DNA from: Campylorhamphus procurvoides
Lineage: Eukaryota > Chordata > Aves > Passeriformes > Dendrocolaptidae
Direction: 5' to 3'
DNA length: 64,000 bases
NCBI GenBank assembly: GCA_013396655.1
Contig: WBMV01000441.1
Location: forward strand, 1,064,914-1,128,913
The translations under genes and the position numbers were made by a program. Numbering within the stretch: position 1 is the stretch's first letter; each line of letters opens with the position of its first letter. Under the pieces are notes generated by a model that saw only the letters and a program-made list of their open reading frames with translations, was not told the origin of the DNA and did not search any database. This document shows positions 36,301 through 49,760 of this stretch, one piece after another.

Positions 36301-39300
36301 AGAAGCAGCTCAGAGATGGCTCATATTTCCCCATGATCCTATTTTTCAACTGCTTTTAAAAATGTTTCACTTAGATGACGCATGTTTTTAAAAAATGAGG
36401 GAAAGAAATTTTATTTCTTAATGTGCCGTATATCTATTTGGCCTACCACTGGCAACATATCCCTAAGCCAGATTTTTCTGCAGCAGTGCTTTGATATTTA
36501 AAGGGGATTTCTACATTGAGAAGGTAGTTTAGTTGTCTAGCTTTACAGCTTAAATAAAACATCAGGAAACCTGTAAAAATGCTTGTGTTTCTAAATAGTG
36601 TTATGTCCTTTGTGTTTTACTTCAGTAAGCAAATGAATCCCTTTATTGAAGATGTTCTGAATAGAATACAAGACCTGATGGAACTTTCTCCTCCTGTGAG
36701 TATTTGCAGCAGATTAATTTAGTAATGAGTAAGGCTTGCACTTACTCATCTGTGTGTCTGAGTACTTGCTGAATTGTAAGCTTAGCATGCAATTATTTAA
36801 ACACAAATAATTATCCTGATCTTTTGTTATGTGATCACTTGCATGTCCCTTACTTTTATAGTTTATTTTAATAATCTTGCTTCTGTGGGTTTCTGGGAGT
36901 ATAGGATAGAGATGGGTATATATAGAAGGCTATAAGCTTTGAGAAGGTAACCTTGATAAAGGACACTTAGTGAATTATGCCTGTTATCTTCCATTTTAGG
37001 AAAATGGTTACCAGGCACTGTTAAGCAGTGATGATCAACTTTTCATTTATGAAACAGCTGGAGTGTTAATAGTTAACAGCGAATACTCTGCAGAAAGAAA
37101 ACAGGTTCTAATGAGGAATTTGTTGACTCCGCTGATGGAGAAGTTCAAAGTATTGTTAGAAAAACTGATGATGGCACAAGATGAGGACAGACAGATGGCA
37201 CTGGCTGACTGCCTCAATCATGCCGTTGGGTTTGCTAGGTAGGTACAGCACAGTGACTCTGTAAGTTTCTGGTTTGAGTAAAAGGGAAATACAAAGGATT
37301 TATTGGGAGGAGGGGCTGAGTTTTCTACCTGTCTTTTTTATTGACCTAGAAAATCATTGGTGGTTATAGAATTTCTTATGGTAGCCCAGAAAATGAGTTG
37401 AGTCCCCTTAGAAAAGGCTACTATGAATGTAGATACAGAGAATATTGAACAAGTTTATAATGAATCAGCATGTATTCCTTTGCTCAAAGAATTGTGTGGA
37501 GCTATTCTAATCATATGTTGTTAGTAAATTGTTAGAATTTAAGTCTCAAAAGCTGCCAAAGCAATACTACTTCATATCAAATAATTCTGTTCATTACTTC
37601 CGTTCATTACTGTTTGGCTCCCATTTCAAGAAGTGCAATGTTCTAGTTTAGTGCATGCTTTTAAAAAACTTGTCGTTCTCGGTGTTACTGCTTCTTCATT
37701 ATATTGGAATATGAGCTTATGTAAAACTTGATGTGTTGCTTTTACAGCCGAACCAGCAAGGCTTTCAGCAATAAGCAAACTGTAAAACAATGTGGATGCT
37801 CAGAGGTTTATCTGGACTGCCTACAAACTTTTCTGCCTGCTCTCAGCTGTCCATTACAAAAGGAAGTTCTGAGAAGTGGTGTCCGCACTTTCCTTCACCG
37901 CATGATTATTTGTCTAGAGGAAGAAGTTCTTCCATTCATTCCTTCTGCCTCTGAACACATGCTTAAAGATTGCGAAGCAAAAGATCTTCAAGAATTCATT
38001 CCTCTTATAAACCAAATAACAGCTAAGTTTAAGGTATGATATTGCACAAGCTTTTCAGGGTCAAAGTGTTGCTCTTTTCTCATTCCAGAAAAACAGATAT
38101 GTGTTAGAACCTTACCTAGGAATTAATAAACGTGTATTTTGAAGGCTGCTACTGAAAAATGTCTTCCATCACAGTCATTTGTTGCTGGATGCTCAGTGAT
38201 TAAATGAGTGGTTTTTCTTTGATTAGTCTTATAATTTTATATCGTGTTTAATACTTTAAAATAGTACTTGCAGCACAAATTTTTTTTATTGGCACGATTA
38301 ACCTCATGCCCTGTACTGAAGTGTTAATCTAATGTTACAAACTATGCAAGCCCTGAAGTGAATTTTCTCATTTCTTATAATGAGATTTCCAGAAGACACA
38401 GATACAGAAATACCAGATGTGTGTATAGGGAAGAATATTGGTTTACAAGATCTGTATGCAGTGGTACCAAGGCTTAATACATTGTTATTAAAAATACATT
38501 GACAAATATGAAGTTTTGGAAATGGCATGCATGAGATATGTATTAAATAGGAGTAGGACTATCAACTGATAATCTGGCTTTGAGAGCTTCATACTTTTAA
38601 ACAGTTCAAATGTAAAGTCTGAAATAGATGAAGTTACTGACCTGTGGTTTTCCTGGAGCTGCCAAAGGAATATTGCACTGTTGTGAATGATGTGGGAAAT
38701 TCCTTGCTGTATAAGAAGTCCTTTAAATAGGCTTAAATAAGTTTTCCAGCAGAATGCAAAATGAAAATTACTGCAAGTGAAGAGAGATGCATTTTGTGAG
38801 CAGTGGAACAGAGCTATCATACATGTGTGTGAATCTAGCATGTAGATGTCTGTTTGGAGTATCCCTTCTTCAGGGCAGAGAGGGAATTTTGAAAAATCAA
38901 GTATTTAAGAAATTAGGGAGGAAGACTCTTATTACTTTAGTCCTTTTAGCAAGGTATGCTAAAAGCAATCCAAGGTAATAGTAGGTAATTATAAATAGTG
39001 AAAGCTGAGGAAACTCAAAGAAAAAAGTCACAAGAGCAAGACTGGACAAATACCACATTCACGTGTCAAGTCTAACTTTGTATAACACAGTACTATTATT
39101 ATAACATGGTAAAATAAAGATCCTAGCTTCTTATACTCTCACCTTGAATACTTTCAAGGTATAATAAAGATAATATGAAAGATAAAATCTTGCTTCAGCA
39201 TTAAGAACTAAACATCTAAGTTGCCTGACTTTATGTGACTATATAGAACACACCTTCAGTTTTTCAGTTCATATGTGTACAATTAATGTAGTATGTTTAA

Positions 39301-42300
39301 GTATATATCTCACTAAAAGTGTCACTTGTAAGTGACAAGTTTATTCTGTAATGTTGGAAGTATTTCAGTTTCTTTAGTAATCCTTAAAAGTTCTACAAGA
39401 GGTGGCCTTATCTTAGGGATGGTATTTTAGGAAATTTGAAATGGTGTCTGTCTGAATATAAGGATGAAAAGTCCTGAAAAATCTTCAGTTCCTACTCAGA
39501 ATGAGACTAGACAAGGTTAGTTATTTTTGTGCAAAAAGCTTGAAATAGTTGGTGTGTAAGTCAAGATACAGTATTGTTCATGGTGACCCTCATGTGACTT
39601 GCTTTAAGTAGTAGTTACCTGAATTTACTATACTAAAAGCGAATCCAAGCTTGTGAATTGTAGCAAGCCCTAAAGTTTTAACTTTTAAATGTTTGGTTTC
39701 TTTAACTGCTTGAGTTGACACCCTCTTCTGATCTCCACAGACACAGGTTTCACCTTTTCTGCAGCAGATGTTTATGCCACTACTTCATGCTATTTTTGAG
39801 GTGTTGCTCCTTCCAGCAGAAGAAAATGACCAGTCTGCTGCTTTAGAAAAACAAATGCTACGAAGGAGTTACTTTGCTTTTCTGCAGACAGTAACTGGTA
39901 GTGGAATGAGTGAAGTCATAGCTAATCAAGGTAAGGAGTTTGGTTTCTCAAAGGAGAATACTATGGTTGTTCTCATCTGAGTTTTATCTACGAAAATCTT
40001 AGCCTAGTTCCTGTCAAGTGCTATTAACTATATTCAGGTAGAACGGATTAATGTAAATATAGTATTCAACTTGCCTGATTCAAATAACTTGTTGTACAGG
40101 AATTTAGGTTTGTGAAATCCAGCTATATATAATAGGCATATTCTCCCTATTGATCTTTTCAGCTTAATGTGATCACTGTGTCTGTAAGGACAAGAATGAT
40201 GTATCCATCCTCATGCATCATTGTGTTTTGTCTGGTGAATCATACAACCAGCAGTGCTCAGACTGTTGGGCAAGACCACTTACAGCTGCCAGTATTGATT
40301 GTGTTCATTTTCTGAAGGACACATCAGTAATTTCTGTAAATTTTTATTGCTATCACCTAATCTTGTTATATCTATGGTAGAAGGCATCATGTAACTTAGT
40401 ACATATGTAGTTATGAGGTTTTTTTCACCCTTAGTGGCCAGATGCAAATTACTTCTTTTCATGGCAGGAATTTGAAGTCAGATATGTAGTTGCTCCATTC
40501 TTTAAAGTAACTCAACTGATAGGTGGAGCTCAGAATTCCTTCCTCTTGTCCTAAAATGCTGGTAATACCAGTGGGAAACGAAAGCATTACGTAGTGAGAG
40601 CTTTCTTGAAGAGGCACTTGATAGTTACAATGGGCCAAGAAATTTTTTAAAGAATCAAACAAATAAGCATGGATGCAGCACAGAAATCTTAAACGTGTGA
40701 AAAACACCTTGCTGTGTGTTGCAAGATAAACTAACTACTTCCATGCTGCTGAGTTTTAATTAACTCTACCAGGTTTAGGTAGAGAGGAAAAAATTTATAC
40801 TCAGACCAAAGTAGCCCCCTCACCTTTGTGTGTATTAAAGGTCAGAAGACCGATTTAAATCTCCAAACTTAAAAAAAATAAAGAAATATAACCTAAATAA
40901 GAGTTGTCTTGCATCGTAGGGGAAACTTCCCAAAAATATTTGAGATTTGTGCAAAAAAGAGCTATTTTGAAGTTGAAGCATGTCTTCCAGGTCAGTATTT
41001 ATATAAAATAATGTAACAGTATCAAAATGTTTTAGGCTGCAAGTTGAAATGACAAACTCATTTTAATGTGTTTAAGGTGCAGAGAATGTGGAGCGTGTGT
41101 TGTTCACTGTCATTCAAGGAGCAGTGGATTACCCAGATCCTATTGCACAGAAGACTTGTTTTATTATTCTTTCTAAGTTGGTGGAGCTTTGGGGTAAGTG
41201 TCTTTCCAGAATTCCTTTGCAGCTGCTACTATCTATGAAGCAGTAATAGAACTTGGAATATTATTTTTCTTTTCAGGAGGTAAAGATGGACCAGTAGGTT
41301 TTGCAGACTTTGTCTACAAGCACATTGTTCCTGCATGTTTCTTAGCACCTTTGAAGCAAACATTTGACTTAGCAGATGCCCAGACTGTATTGGTGTGTAT
41401 TATGGACTTTCTTTTTTTGGCATTCATTCTTGTGTGGCAAATTCAAGCTAAGAAACCTACAACGGCCTCATGGTATTAAAGATTGTCACCTCGCCCTTAG
41501 TTTTTCTTAAATTCAGGTACCTGTGTGATTAAGTATGGAATATTGTAGTAGTGTATTCTGTAGTTTACCTCTACTCAAAATCAATTGCAGATCTGAGTAT
41601 TTAACATTGACCTGTATTAGTTTTTAACTAATGTTCAGTGAAAGCAAACATACACAGTTCTTTAGTTCATTGAATTCAGCTGTGCAGAAATTTTTCTGAT
41701 TGGAGTGGAACAAAAAATGGAAGGTCAAGGCTCAGAATTGTTTGACAGGAAAATGAGGGAATAATAGCATGAACTCACCTTCATTTTGTCCTTAAACTTT
41801 GAATACTTAACCAATAGACCAATGCAACAGTCTAATGTTACGTATTACATTTCAGGCTTTATCGGAGTGTGCAGTGACATTGAAAACAATTCATCTCAAA
41901 AGGGTAAGTTTCATCGTACTTTACAGGGAATAATTTGCAGCTTTCTTTCTAGTGCTTTTATCAATTTCTGTAAGTTATGTACTTGCTAGGGTGAATTCCT
42001 ACTGTACTGTTACATAAGGTAACAGGATGACTAATGCTGTGCAGGGGTAGAGGATCCAGGACTTCCACCTCTTGATAAATTACTGCTCAATATTCACTTT
42101 CCATCAAGAAGAAAAATCTGCTCACTTGATTGGTACTGTGTTTAATGGATCAATTGGCATTCTTTCACTTTGCTGTGTAGTAATTAAACTGACATAAAAG
42201 ATCAGTAGTGATGTACTGTAGAGGACTTCTTTGTGAAAAATGAATTTATATTTTGATGTGTTGGAGACTGAAAAACACGGAAAAAAATGAATTTTGCATT

Positions 42301-44832
42301 GTCTAATGCTTGAAATAGTGTAGTTCCCATTTTTAATGGGAAATGAAACAATTTCTATGTTTATATTAGTTTATTGCTACAGCATTTAACTTAGAGGCTA
42401 ACTTACTGTCAAGTAAAAGTCACAGCTACAGAAAAATTGTAAGTTATAAACTGGAAGAAGAAAGACTGTTTTAATTGAGAAGACCTTCTGCATTTGTTCC
42501 TTTTTTCCCCCCAAATGTAATGAAGAGATAAGTCCATAGGAAATCAAGCTTTGGTAAAGGAAATAACTTGCTATTATGAATACTGTTTCTTTTAACACTG
42601 TTGTGGTTTAGGAATGGTGTTTCCCAATTTATTGTTCCCCCTGCAACACTCCAAACCATGCCCTGTTCACTCAGTCCCTCTTCTCCCTCCCTTGTGGGTG
42701 GCTGGAGAGGAGAATTGGAGACACAGAAGGTAAAGATCGTGGGTTGACATAAGAACAATTTACTGGAAACAGCCGTGAAATAAGAAATGAACAGTAACAG
42801 CATGAATATTAATAAAAGGGTGTACAAGAAAAGCAAATTACTTAACACGTAAAAAGAAAAGCTCACCACGCGGAAACCCAAACAGCCATGGAACCCAATG
42901 GCTACCGAGAGGTGGTATGAAATAACCACCCCTCATGTCAACTATATACCATGTTCTAGTTTTAAGGTAACTTACGTGAATTGATAAAGTTGATTTGCTT
43001 TCCCTTGGTAGATGTAATGGATCATGTTTGTATTCTGCCAGTGTACAGTAATCCCTCCTGTGATGTGTTATTTGATAAATACAGGTAAAGAAAAAAATTG
43101 AAGTGCTAATCAAAGTGTTTCCTTTGCTCAAAGGTTTGAAAGTTCCATTTTTTTTTTTTTTACTGCTTAGTCCACTGCAGATTACATAGTCAGTATTACA
43201 AGAAGAGAAATAGTGTGTTCAGCTGTACTTGGCTACTAAATTTTGCAATGGGAGTAGCATGGTAAAGCAATAGGTAGACAGTAATACCTGGGGTTTTTTA
43301 TTTCTTCAACATGTCAGATACTGAAGTTAGGGATACCTTCACACTCAACTGACTTTTACAGTTGACATGTAACAAACTGATTGGCTCCACTGTAATTCTT
43401 TTTTCAGTGCATTCTTCTGCTGTATAACAAAAGATACTAAATTGCAGTAGAATCCTTAATGCCAAGGTTGGAAAACTTGTTATTTGCTAGCAGCTGAGAA
43501 TAACATAAACATTTGATATGCTATTATTTCTGTGTAAAATAGTCATGTAAACTACCTGTTTTCAGTTTTCTGTACCATACAGTATAGGACTATGATTTTC
43601 CATTTGTAAAAAAATATACTTTAAAAAATTGTGTACTGTTTTTCTTTAGGGTCCTGAGTGCATTCAGTATCTTCAGCAAGAGTATTTGCCTTCTTTGCAA
43701 GTAGCTCCTGAGATAATCCAGGTAGGAATTTTTAAAAGAACATTTGGAAAACTCATTACATGAGAAAAAAATGGATCCTTTCTAAGTTAACCTCCTATCA
43801 TCCTGCAGTAAAACTTACTCAATTATTGCATATCTGAATAGGATTAATTTAGCATAAGGAGTAAAGTTACTGCAAGTGTACCTTGCAAAAAAAAACCAAA
43901 AAGAAGTCTGGTATATGTGACTGTCTAAGCAATCCTCCTACTTGAATTCAAATTTTAGCTTGAAGATATCCTTGTAGATAGTCCTGTTTCTGTCTACTCA
44001 GGTAAAAGTGAATGTGATATCCTGTATTTGAAACAAGTTTTTCACCCCTGAATGCACTTGGACTTGCCATAGCCTTTTACTAGTTATTATCCATCACATG
44101 CTTTTCTTGGTTGTGCATTAGGGAAAATACTAACTAGTATCAGTGGCTTTACTGATGAGGTATTTATATGACCTAATGTATCTCAGCTTGTCTTGTTGCT
44201 TCATTTAGTTACTTAGTATTTCTTTATTCTCTCTTACAGGAATTCTGTCAAGCACTTCAGCAGCCTGATGCTAAAGTTTTTAAAAATTACTTAAAGGTAT
44301 AAAGATTTTTTTCTTTAAATAGCTTTTAGTTCCATTTGAACTTGGTAATGCAATTCAGTCATAGTAGTGACTTGAAGTAAAATCAAAATACAAAATTATT
44401 TAGTAGCTTTTAACTATAGGGAGTCTCCGAGCCATAAAAGCAGTTCTTTGGAAAGAGGGAGCAAACAACAAACATGTATCTATAAAATTGCCTCTTACTC
44501 TTAGCACCTTGCCATCCCCTCATGAGCTTGATATTTTTGTGGCTTTTGTTGAATAGCTGAAATAGCAAAAAGGTGCTGCTATAATTGTAGAGAATGTCAG
44601 AATGCATAATTTTGAGGCTGAGTAATCAAATAGCGCAAGTTACATCCTTGAACCTAGTGTGTTAACCAGTATGTTAAACATGAAAACGAGCTCTGTCAGA
44701 CTGATTACCTTATACATCAGCCATTCCATGTCTTGAATTTCTTTTGTTCTAATTTTTTTAAAATAATTTTTAACTCTTAAATTTTTTTTAAATAATTTTT
44801 AACAGGTATTTTTCCAGAGAGCCAAGCCGTGA
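21305..44832 (+). CDS. XPOT: Exportin-t, tRNA nuclear exporter
   Basis: Twenty-four coding exons: 21305-21364, 23157-23239, 24306-24362, 25869-25938, 27088-27306, 27887-28071, 28406-28574, 29864-30100, 30415-30453, 33228-33290, 34244-34368, 35173-35317, 35471-35590, 35760-35854, 36626-36695, 37000-37238, 37748-38033, 39741-39930, 41077-41193, 41277-41392, 41856-41903, 43650-43721, 44240-44296 and 44806-44832. They join in phase to 962 residues, the human length. Exportin-t is an importin-beta superfamily HEAT-repeat protein. With RanGTP it binds mature tRNAs and carries them through the nuclear pore. Signature stretches are MDEQALLGLNPNADADFRQR at the start, SVVDLNPRGVD, EEARRNTLLKDTMREQCIP, YDEEYNFENEGEDEAMF and the C-terminal YLKVFFQRAKP. 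The ATG has G at -3 and +4. All introns are GT-AG except the one after 27306, which begins GC. No breaks were seen. Confidence 0.97.
27307..27312 (+). other. XPOT: Non-canonical GC splice donor (GC-AG intron)
   Basis: After the coding sequence ACA TCA GAG the intron begins GCAAGT. The next exon begins GAG GCT CGT after TTGATAG (27886), which restores the conserved HTSEEARRN. The nearest GT, at 27311, would add four bases and break the frame. GC donors are a known minor class of U2 introns and need strong flanks; GAG|GCAAGT fits. Confidence 0.85.
30823..31448 (-). mobile_element. Endogenous retrovirus solo LTR in an XPOT intron
   Basis: A 626-base element, read on minus from TGTCCTAGTTCAGC to TAAACCAGCACA, so it has TG...CA ends. 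It has a tagataaac TATA-like stretch mid-way, and the AT-rich R/U5-like part lies toward its end. The five-base flanks CCTGC and CCTTC are near-identical, as expected for an aged target duplication. I recognise the type from avian ERV LTRs. No internal viral genes adjoin it, so it is a solo LTR, antisense to XPOT. Confidence 0.8.
42599..42955 (-). mobile_element. Endogenous retrovirus LTR fragment in an XPOT intron
   Basis: From TGTTGTGGTTTAGG on plus, the sequence follows a familiar avian ERV LTR in reverse orientation, with blocks such as gtgggtggctggagagg and agggtgtacaag and a ccatggaacccaatggct block. It fades out near 42955, so the 5' part of the LTR (U3) is largely missing. It lies between XPOT exons at 41856-41903 and 43650-43721, antisense to the gene. 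Confidence 0.75.
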
Positions 44833-45290
44833 GGAAACTACTGGAATCTCATGTACCTGTTTCCATAATCCAGAACTCTAGTTGTTAATTTATAAAAACG
44901 CTAACTCTTGTGCCATTCAAACTGGTTTTGTTTTTAAGAAATGTTGCTTTGTGCTTACATCAGTACGTACTTTAACCTTTCATAGAAAAGAAAGGCAATT
45001 TCCCCACCTGTGTCTCAAACATGAAGGTATGTGACAACATGAAAAATTACCTGTATACCTACATAAACTTTTATTATGTATAGGATGATTTAAACTTACA
45101 CTGTAACACATACAGCAATGAAATGACACTTATTTTTTAAATTAAACAAATTAAATGTAAAAATCCCTTCAGACCATAGCAATGGTTACTAAAATGTGTA
45201 CATTTTTGATACGGAGTAAAATGTTTTAATAAGACATAAAATTCATTTGTTCATGTATGGTGACATGAAAATAAAACAATCAAAGTCATT
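44833..45290 (+). other. XPOT: XPOT 3' UTR
   Basis: AT-rich DNA from the stop codon to the first good poly(A) signal, AATAAA at 45270-45275. An ATTAAA near 45,140 is an alternative. Cleavage is expected at about 45,285-45,300. Confidence 0.65.
45270..45275 (+). terminator. XPOT: Poly(A) signal of XPOT
   Basis: AATAAA 437 bases after the XPOT stop codon, in gaaaataaaacaatc. It is the first canonical hexamer downstream of the gene. Confidence 0.7.
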
Positions 45291-45299
45291 CTTGTAGAT

Positions 45300-48200
45300 A
45301 GTCATTTTATTGAAGTTGTCTTAATGATAAAATATATATATACCTCCTATAAAACAGATTGGTGTAATAAATGATTTTACTTAAAAGTAGCATCTGGTTC
45401 TATCTTTTTTTATAAAAAAAATAAAATTTTATCCAGTGAAACACTAAGTCTCTCTGAATCATTATAGCTGAATCTTTTGAAGCTATGGCATTCTTGAACC
45501 TTCTGGCTGTTACATTTGGGTAAAACCTGGCAATTTTTCTTATGCTTAGATAATAAACTGTATTGCACCCTTGCATGTGGAAGATGCTGGCAGAAAGAAA
45601 GAATTGCATTCATTGCAATATTTCAGTAGTGTCAATGGTCTACAGAGACTGCTACTTTTTTTTTTATCCTATAACATTGCAGGTTTTTAGCTATTTTGTA
45701 GGGGCAGGGCACAAAGCTCAGGTCTTACTGTGTGTGTGATTTAATACTTTCTTCGAGAACTGATGTCCACAGTAAAAAGCTGACTTTCCTCTAGCATATC
45801 AGATGGGCATTTTTTTCTGGACTCTGTGGTCCTAGGTTCTTCATCCAACTTAAATGGAAAAGAAATCATTTTTAGTAGATCAGAAACAGCAGCCAGGATT
45901 GGAGTGTGGTAATGTTTTGAGGAATCTCACTGCCATTCCTTCTCTTTTTCACAAAGGGCAGAAAGTAAAGGACACTTAGGTTTATGACTCCTCAATAGGA
46001 CAGTATCACTTCTGTAAGATTTTGTTTCAGATTTAAATGTGTTTAATCTAAAGTTTCTTTCTACTTGATCTGTTGTATCACAGAGTTAAGTGCTTGTGAC
46101 GCTTTTCATATTTCCTGGCCTCACAGTCGTGTTTCCTTCCTTTGGCTGCCACACCAATGCTAGAGGTCCCCTGAGTCCAACCTCTGTTTCATTTTCTCCC
46201 ATAGCACAGCAGCTTTTCCTCTCTGACTTGGTGCTTTGCAGGTGTTGCCATGCTCGTGCACCTCCCAGCTGCCCCTCCCCATCACAGGAGGCTGCACCCC
46301 CAGCTCTGCAGCTATTGCTGTGTCTGCTGTCCTGTCTCCTGTGTCTGGCTTGGCCTTCTTCCCCTGCAGTTATGGAAGCTTTACCCCACAGAGGGAAGGC
46401 AGATTACAAAGTGAACAATAAAGCTTCCCTCTCTAGCAAAGCTTTTGGGGTTTAAGTCACAGTGTGATGGAGTCACTCTTTAGTTTTCATGTATGATTTA
46501 GACTTTTGCCTTCTGAAGTAAGGGCAGTGCTGCTGCCTTTAGTTCTGCATCCAAGCAGGGAAAAAGCTTACACTTCCTGATTTAATGACTGTGTCATTGG
46601 TCTAAGAGCATGATTTAGCTAATATCAAATGACACCCTCATGAGAAAAAGTGGCCAGTGCCAAAAGAGAGTGGTTTATTTCCTCATCCCCACCATCCATT
46701 GCCCCTCCCATGGGTCCCTCTGTGCCTCATAATCAAACCTATCCAGGAAGCTGAAACAGCAGAAACACTTCCCCCTCGCAGCATGTTGCCTGCTATGATG
46801 GTGTAGGGGAGAGGGGATATTAAAGCAGAGAGTGCCAAGTGTAGGGGTGAGTAGTATGTGGCACCCATCAGCCTACCTGAATTAGAAATTTGTACCCTGC
46901 CCTCTCATCCATAACTGGAAGAGCATCCTGTGGGATGAGTAGCCCAGATTTTCAGAGGGTGTAATTTGGTTTAGCCTAGAGAATTTGAAAAGGATTGTCG
47001 GCTTCTGCATGCTTTGACCCTGTTCAATCAGTATAATGTAGTGTCAGGGTTTATGCAAGGTGTGAACTGTAAAGCAGCATCTGTGGTTTGATTTCTGTAT
47101 CTTCAGCTAAACCTGTAAACGCTAATTCTGGCTACTAGCAGGTTATTTTTTCTGTAATTTCCTTTAATGGTGCAGAGACTGCAGGACTGCAGCTGGGTTA
47201 TGTGGTAGGTATGCAGTGCCTATAACCCTCTTTGCAAAGAAACAAAGTTTAGAAAAGCAATTGCTGAGTTTCTATATCTTTGAAAGAAGTGAATTCTTGC
47301 TTTGTGGGGTTTTTTTTTTTGTTTTTGTGTTGTTGTTTTTTTTAAATCTGGACTGAAAAAGAAGTTCACTGCTTATCTCCCAAAAGAAATCTAGTGATGC
47401 AACGCATGTTCAGAATGTGAACTGGATTTTTCAGGCAAGTGTTCAGATACTCTGAGCATAATATGTGGGGTGGAAGAGGAGGAAGAAGGTAGAGATTGAT
47501 GAGAATGTTCAACTGAGAAGGTAGGTGGACAACCACAATTTGCCCTTTTCCAAATGATGATGACCTGATTTAAAGGTTGAATTAAACACAACCACTTGCG
47601 GCTTTCCTATGTGACTTAACATTGCTGTGCATTGGTCAAAATGCCCCTATCTAGGTTAAAAATGACCTCATGATGTTAACTCCTCCTTTCCTAAACAACA
47701 GAATTTACTCTTGTAAAGTCTGTTTAAGTAGGAAACAACTTCAAGTCTTAATTAAAAATATGAGGCACCTTTTCCAGAGAGATCATACCTTTTATTTACA
47801 AGTTGTTGTAACTGCTGAGGACAGATAAGCTTCTTGTCTCGTTGTTGCTAGGTTGCCCTGAAGGTCCCAAGATAAAGATTAGAAGACCATACTTATTTTA
47901 CGTATTTTGCCTGTTTTAGTGCCCTCAGCTCTGTTGTCTATGTTCAGTTTAACTTTATTTTTTTCCCTAGCGTATTTTTCTTTTTTGAGTTCTGGTATTC
48001 ACAGCTACATTTGTGAGAAGACCATGTGCAACATGCCAGCTTCAGCTGCAATTCCCAAAGCCATCTTGTTAGGAGGAAAAGTTGCAATAGCATGCAGCTA
48101 CAGACTCTTGAATTTGTGAACATGAATGAGAAACCAAATACAACAGAGGTGAGGAATACCAAAAGTTTTACTAATACATTGGAAAGAAATGGAAGCAAGC

Positions 48201-49240
48201 AAAAAATCCTAGCATTAAACTGCAATGTCACTTTCCTCTTCAGTGTCTAATTTTTCCTATTCTAAAATTCAACATACCATTTTCCTCTGATTCATACTGT
48301 GAAACATTTAAAGTTCAGAGAAGATCTTCTGTGCATAAGGTTCACTGACTGTGTTACAGACATACCCTAAAAAATTAACTATTTGAATTATTGAACTGTA
48401 TGACTCATTTCCATTGCTTCAAGAACTCGGGCCAGCAGATGGGATGTCAATGCAGTGAGAGCAGTCAGTGGCCAGAGCCAGGGGCTGGGTGACCTACAGC
48501 TGAGATACTCTAGGTCTTACGTAAACCAAGTCCTGGGGAACCTGGTCTGAAGTTCATCCTGAATGAGACTATGATTTTAAATGTCCAGTTCTAAAAAGAG
48601 CATCATCATACTGAGCCAGCAGTTCAGTTTTGTTCAAAATATGCAGAGAGTTGCAAGGACAGAAGATAAACATGGTGGGGAACTATTCATTCTACAACAC
48701 AGAAGCATTATAAAGCATAGCTCAGATACCAACAAATGTGGAACATAAGCATTTCTATTAACAGCATACAATGTATCAAAGTCAATTTATCAGTTTCAGT
48801 AAGGAGAACTTTGGAAAAAAGCTTGGTGCCATGTAACAAGTAAACCAGAGAAAGTTCAGACTTATGATAAAAGCCAAGTCAAGTAAGAAAGTAACAATAA
48901 ACAGACCCTGTGGGCAAAAGCTTGCTGTCTTTTATGTGTCAGTTCCTCAAGAAAATAGGCTTCAGTAGTTTGGGACCATGGCAATTCCAAAAATGAAATG
49001 CAGAGGATCCAAAAAAGGATAGGGGGTTTTTTTTTGGGGGGGGGGAAGGGAAATCTTTTTACTATTTTCCCACTATAACCATGTTCCGATTACATTATGC
49101 ATAAATTATAAAGTTATTTATATTTTTTCTAGTTATATAGATTATTTATTGGAACAGCAACATTGCTGTACAGACCAAAAAAAACCCCAACATAGCAAGG
49201 GATAAATCAGTAGGGAACTTTTTGCATTAAAGCGTATCAG
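45300..49240. other. Intergenic region between XPOT and TBK1
   Basis: About 3.9 kb with no gene recognised. A moderately GC-rich patch at 46,130-46,440 has an open frame rich in Pro, Ser and Cys with no family match. T-rich low-complexity runs lie near 47,310 and 49,025. Nothing else could be supported. Confidence 0.65.
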
Positions 49241-49760
49241 TAAAAACTAAGCGGGGGCGGCGATGTGTGAAAGCTGCGGGGATGTTGTGATGTTCCAACA
49301 GGGCGAAGCCGAGACAGACGCCGGGGGTGCGGCTCGGGCCCCGCAGCTGGGATGGGATGCGATGGGTTGGGACGCGATGGGATNNNNNNNNNNNNNNNNN
49401 NNNNNNNNNNNNNNNNNNNNNNNNNNNNNNNNNNNNNNNNNNNNNNNNNNNNNNNNNNNNNNNNCGGCCCTGCAGGCAGAGAGGGAGAGGTACGGCCGGC
49501 CTGTGGCCCCGCCCTGCCCGGGTCGCGGCCCCCGGCCCCGTGTCGGTGGTTTTCCCCGCCGTGAGGACGCCTCAGGAAGCAGCGCCGGCTGCGTGGCCGT
49601 GGGAGGTGTCAAAGCCGTACCCGGGAAGGGCTCCGTGCCGCGGGGCCGAGCCCCCGAGCCGTGCCCGCCGTGCCCCGGCCCTGCAGAGCCCGCCCCGGCC
49701 AGCCCCCCGCAGCTTCCCAGCCAGGCCGAGGCCTCTTCCCCGGTACGCACTGGGAATGCC
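49240..49760 (+). promoter_or_regulatory. TBK1: CpG-island promoter and probable first exon of TBK1
   Basis: A sharp switch to CpG-rich DNA about 3.5-4 kb upstream of the first TBK1 coding exon. The human gene also has a non-coding first exon. A good candidate donor for it is GAGAG|GTACGG after 49489; CCCCG|GTACGC near 49,742 is a second. The start site cannot be placed because a gap covers the middle of the island. No TATA box was seen. Confidence 0.65.
49384..49464. other. Assembly gap, 81 N
   Basis: Unsequenced bases inside the TBK1 CpG island. The left edge is a GATGGGATGC-type simple repeat, which probably caused the break. Confidence 0.99.

Larger units (their letters stand above)
21365..44805 (+). 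other. XPOT: XPOT introns: survey
   Basis: The 23 introns between coding exons range from 83 bases (41194-41276) to 2.8 kb (30454-33227). They are AT-rich. Apart from LTR pieces at 30823-31448 and 42599-42955 and homopolymer runs (for example poly-A near 27,690), I recognised no repeats, RNA genes or extra exons. No donor matches the U12 consensus. Confidence 0.7.

Noticed and set aside
46090..46455. A 121-codon plus-strand frame in the XPOT-TBK1 spacer
   Set aside because: It has low-complexity Pro/Ser/Cys composition, no family match, no clear splice or promoter context, and overlaps another open frame.
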